Assembly: GCA_964398055.1 (NCBI GenBank)
Contig: CAYNLK010000100.1
Span: forward strand, 1 to 7,444
Length of the DNA stretch: 7,444 nt
DNA from: CAYNLK01 sp964398055
GTDB lineage: Bacteria > Chloroflexota > Anaerolineae > 4572-78 > J111
Direction of reading: 5' to 3'
Positions 5,680-7,444 of the stretch are shown here, piece by piece. Under the pieces are notes generated by a model. It did not search any database, had not been told where the DNA came from, and saw only the letters and a list, made by a program, of their open reading frames with translations. Both the position numbers and the translations under genes were made by a program. Within the stretch, counting starts at the first letter, position 1; every line of letters starts with the position of its first letter.

Positions 5680-6978
5680 TCAGGTCACCGCTTTTGAGCG
5701 TCGATGAGCCGTCACCCCCTTGGGTAAATGATCAGTGACGGCCTGTTTTTTGCGAACTTGCGGCAGAAACGGGTAATCTTTTGGAAAATCTGCCCTGGCC
5801 AGCAAGCGTCGTAACCGACCGGGGGTGGCTTTGGGCTGCTTATCCCAGAAACCGGTGGGAATAGGGGGCAAAGCCGCCGCCAGATAGGTTAAGAGCCCCC
5901 CCACAATCAAGGCCAATTCGGGCCAGCGTTGACAACTCTGCGGGGCAAAGACGAACTGCCGATGGGCGCCGATCATATGTTTGGCCGCCAGCGGCACTTG
6001 CTCCACCGGCCAGCGGTCTTGATACAAGCCAAAGGTGGTGGCCGGTCGTAAGCGTAGGGTAGCAGCCAAGACCAGGGGGGTCTGATACAACGGGTCTTCA
6101 AAGACGTAGATGTCGAAGGTCTCATTCTCAGGGGCTGACGCCACCCCCGGCAAAATCAGTTCGTACCAACCTTTGACCTTGATGGTCCGGCCTTCATACT
6201 CAAACGTCTGGCTGAAATCAGCCGGACTGGCCACAATGGTCCGCCCTTTGTAAGTGCGGGCTAAGGGGCGCACGATCGGACCATAGATCGGACGCCGTCC
6301 CCGCCCTTGGTAGGGGGCCGGATAGTTCCGCCGGGCTGTCACATTGGCCGCCAGGCGGATCACGCCCCGTTTGATATCAGCCGCTTGTAAGGCCGCCACC
6401 TTGAAGCCAGCATCAAACAAGGCCACCTCATCGGGGGCTAATTGCTGCCCCACCTGCCGCAGTAACCGGCTGATCAAGGTTGCATCGCTGGGGTCGTCCG
6501 GGTCAGTCCGCACCAGGCTTTTGAGCAACGGTATCCGTTGCAGCCCCATTTGTCCGATCCGGACCACGACCCCAAAACTGACCGCCGGTAAGGCTCGCCC
6601 CGCTATATTATGAAAATGCTTGCCCAACCACCCTTTCAAGCAAGGTCGCCAAAAGGCGGTCACATCGACCGCCACCCCACGATAGCCATCGTGCCGATGC
6701 TCTTGCCATTGTCCCTGGCTGGTCACATAACCGTCCCACGCTTCGATCAGGTCACTACTTGTCCACTTCCCATACCGCATCGCCGCCCAGCACCACCGAG
6801 CCACCCGCCAACTCAAGCCGCTCCCGGTCAAGGCTGGCAAGATCGCCCCCCGGCTGACCAATAGCCGCCCTTGAAGCATGACCCACATCAATTGTAAAAG
6901 TGCAAAATTCGTCCCAACGGGCAAGCCCTGGACAACTGTTTGCAAGGCTTGGATAGTATTCTCTACAGCGATTAGCAT
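5680..6978 (-). CDS. IS4-family DDE transposase
   Basis: Counted from the upstream TTG at 7002, the frame is 440 codons. I prefer ATG 6978 (432 residues), which follows GAGAGATGG on the minus strand. The RNase-H-fold catalytic residues are visible. Asp113 lies in VAVDVTAFW and Asp197 in ALFDAGF. Glu334 lies in YQDRWPVEQVPLAAK, which fits the IS4-family YREK signature exactly (Tyr327, Arg330, Glu334, Lys341, spacing 2-3-6). Between the second Asp and the Glu lies a ~135-residue, strand-rich insertion, as in other IS4-type enzymes such as Tn5 and IS10. The C-terminus is basic (RKKQ, HRRSK). No frameshift or stop is present, so it appears functional. It should cut and paste the element through its 12-bp ends. 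Its promoter and a start-codon-masking hairpin are in the right IS end. Confidence 0.9.
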   Translation of the reverse strand: MLIAVENTIQALQTVVQGLPVGTNFALLQLMWVMLQGRLLVSRGAILPALTGSGLSWRVARWCWAAMRYGKWTSSDLIEAWDGYVTSQGQWQEHRHDGYRGVAVDVTAFWRPCLKGWLGKHFHNIAGRALPAVSFGVVVRIGQMGLQRIPLLKSLVRTDPDDPSDATLISRLLRQVGQQLAPDEVALFDAGFKVAALQAADIKRGVIRLAANVTARRNYPAPYQGRGRRPIYGPIVRPLARTYKGRTIVASPADFSQTFEYEGRTIKVKGWYELILPGVASAPENETFDIYVFEDPLYQTPLVLAATLRLRPATTFGLYQDRWPVEQVPLAAKHMIGAHRQFVFAPQSCQRWPELALIVGGLLTYLAAALPPIPTGFWDKQPKATPGRLRRLLARADFPKDYPFLPQVRKKQAVTDHLPKGVTAHRRSKAVT

Positions 6979-7038
6979 AGTCCATCTCTCACAGTCTTTC
7001 AATTTTGATCAACTGTAATTATGGACTTGCTAATCGCT
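6967..7038 (-). promoter_or_regulatory. Inverted repeat masking the transposase start in read-through RNA
   Basis: Bases 7021-7038 and 6967-6985 are inverted repeats: 18 pairs with one bulge at 6978, which is the A of the transposase ATG. The loop (6986-7020) holds the ribosome site. The element's own transcript starts inside the loop (near 7011) and lacks the first arm. RNA entering from outside has both arms and would bury the start codon. IS10 and IS50, also in the IS4 group, use this kind of protection. Confidence 0.6.
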
Positions 7039-7047
7039 ATTTGTCAC
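7018..7047 (-). promoter_or_regulatory. Transposase promoter in the IS right end
   Basis: On the minus strand GTGACA (7047-7042) and CATAAT (7023-7018) are 18 bases apart, each one base off consensus. The predicted start is near 7011, about 33 bases before ATG 6978. Confidence 0.55.
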
Positions 7048-7058
7048 ATCTCAGTTAC

Positions 7059-7070
7059 CGGAAAGTAAAG
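7059..7070 (-). repeat. IS right terminal inverted repeat
   Basis: CGGAAAGTAAAG, the exact reverse complement of 5573-5584. It marks the right edge of the element. Confidence 0.8.
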
Positions 7071-7114
7071 GTTAATGAATTTAGAGATAGTGAAGGAAGT
7101 GTAAGATCGTCTGT

Positions 7115-7123
7115 TAATCATTT
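7115..7123 (+). repeat. Left copy of 9-bp target duplication of the MITE
   Basis: TAATCATTT directly abuts the left end of the palindromic element and is repeated exactly at 7264-7272 on its other side. Confidence 0.85.
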
Positions 7124-7263
7124 GGGTGTGACCAAAGTGAGTTTTAGAGACAACTTTGTAAAACGTAAAACGTGAAACGTAAGGTTTTTTTGGCGGAAAT
7201 CATTACGTTTTACGCTTTACGTTTTATGGCAAATCAGGTTAGCAACTCATTTTAGTCACACCC
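7124..7263. mobile_element. 140-bp MITE-like palindromic element
   Basis: The terminal inverted repeats are 20 bp with 18 matches: GGGTGTGACCAAAGTGAGTT at 7124-7143 against AACTCATTTTAGTCACACCC at 7244-7263. A second, inner inverted repeat of 25 bp (7158-7182 against 7203-7227, 22 matches) is made of AACGTAA units. A perfect 9-bp duplication flanks the element. There is no coding capacity, so it must have been moved by a transposase encoded elsewhere. Its ends do not resemble those of the neighbouring IS, so that IS is unlikely to be the driver. The whole element can fold into one long hairpin. Confidence 0.85.
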
Positions 7264-7272
7264 TAATCATTT
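7264..7272 (+). repeat. Right copy of 9-bp target duplication of the MITE
   Basis: TAATCATTT, an exact copy of 7115-7123, directly abutting the right end of the element. Confidence 0.85.
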
Positions 7273-7444
7273 ACAGAGAGGTATTGCAGCCTTTGATGAA
7301 ATCTTTGGTGGATGTGCATAGAGTATAAAGCAACCAAGTTGCGGCCCACCGATGTAGTTAAGTTGTCAAGGGGGTAAACCTTAAAAGTGAGAAAAAAAGC
7401 CCCCTATTTAGAGAAAAAAAGAGACAGCCTGCCCCAAGCCCACC
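7273..7444. other. Right-edge intergenic DNA, no gene supported
   Basis: I see no start with a ribosome site on either strand. GAGAAAAAAAG occurs twice, 22 bases apart (7389-7399 and 7411-7421). GGGGG (7370-7374) and CCCCC (7400-7404) could pair around an A-rich loop. A minus-strand TTGACA (7369-7364) has no -10 at a usable distance. Confidence 0.4.

Larger units (their letters stand above)
5573..7070 (-). mobile_element. IS4-family insertion sequence, 1498 bp
   Basis: The ends are a perfect 12-bp inverted repeat: CTTTACTTTCCG at 5573-5584 and CGGAAAGTAAAG at 7059-7070. A single minus-strand transposase fills most of it. The left end falls exactly where the M28 coding similarity stops. Near the left end is a hairpin CCAGAC-AAAAA-GTCTGG (5607-5623) just after the transposase stop, possibly its terminator. 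No direct repeat of the target is seen: the ten bases outside the left end (ATTCAGAATT) and outside the right end (GTTAATGAAT) do not match. The element looks complete and its gene is intact, so it may be active. I cannot name the IS. Confidence 0.8.

Noticed and set aside
7124..7263. CRISPR-like or tandem repeat interpretation of the AACGTAA units
   Set aside because: The units are part of one large inverted repeat with target duplication, with no regular spacers.

Overview
The window looks like a piece of a Chloroflexota (Anaerolineae/Caldilinea-like) chromosome or metagenome contig. This is an inference from several traits together: GC-rich coding DNA beside AT-rich spacers, exported proteins with long Thr/Pro linkers, an FxLYD-type lipoprotein-like protein, an exported protein ending in a 'CSPGYW...W' domain, and short palindromic repeats built on AACGTAA. 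No rRNA or other marker gene is present, so the taxonomy is tentative.

Layout. Positions 1-288 hold no convincing gene but carry a very good sigma-70 promoter (TTGACC-17-TATACT) for a complete DmpA/S58-type aminopeptidase (289-1368). After a short spacer with its own -10 box and an 8-bp inverted repeat comes an orphan OmpR/PhoB-type response regulator (1493-2203), closed by a clear intrinsic terminator. The next spacer has three exact TTTTAGAA boxes at an 11-bp period, the spacing that OmpR/PhoB-type regulators read. They sit just upstream of an extended -10 and a ~200-nt structured leader, and lead to a GTG-started exported protein with a C-terminal SPGYW domain (2556-3332). The regulator may control this exported protein and perhaps its own gene.

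Positions 3333-4091 are a gene-free stretch with four hairpins, a short relic resembling the 3' end of the S58 peptidase gene, a strong promoter (TTGACT-17-TATAAA), and an 18-bp palindrome that matches the inverted repeat upstream of the response regulator at 14 of 18 positions. A TTG-started exported protein follows, with a Thr/Pro linker and two FxLYD-like domains (4092-5180). Next is the N-terminal stub of an M28-type exported aminopeptidase (5293 to about 5571), cut off by an IS4-family insertion sequence.

The IS (5573-7070) has 12-bp perfect inverted ends and a minus-strand transposase with the D-D-E and YREK signature. Its own promoter lies in the right end. An 18-bp inverted repeat brackets that promoter's start site, so that only read-through transcripts should fold over the transposase start codon. 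The IS has no visible target duplication and the rest of the M28 gene is not on its far side, which suggests a deletion or recombination. To its right a 140-bp palindromic MITE-like element (7124-7263) is flanked by a perfect 9-bp target duplication (TAATCATTT). The last ~170 bases hold no gene I can support.

Overall: two intact exported proteins, one regulator and one peptidase, beside an eroding region hit by at least two mobile elements. The most interesting signals are regulatory: the 11-bp repeat array, the shared palindrome, the switch-like leader and the IS anti-read-through hairpin.
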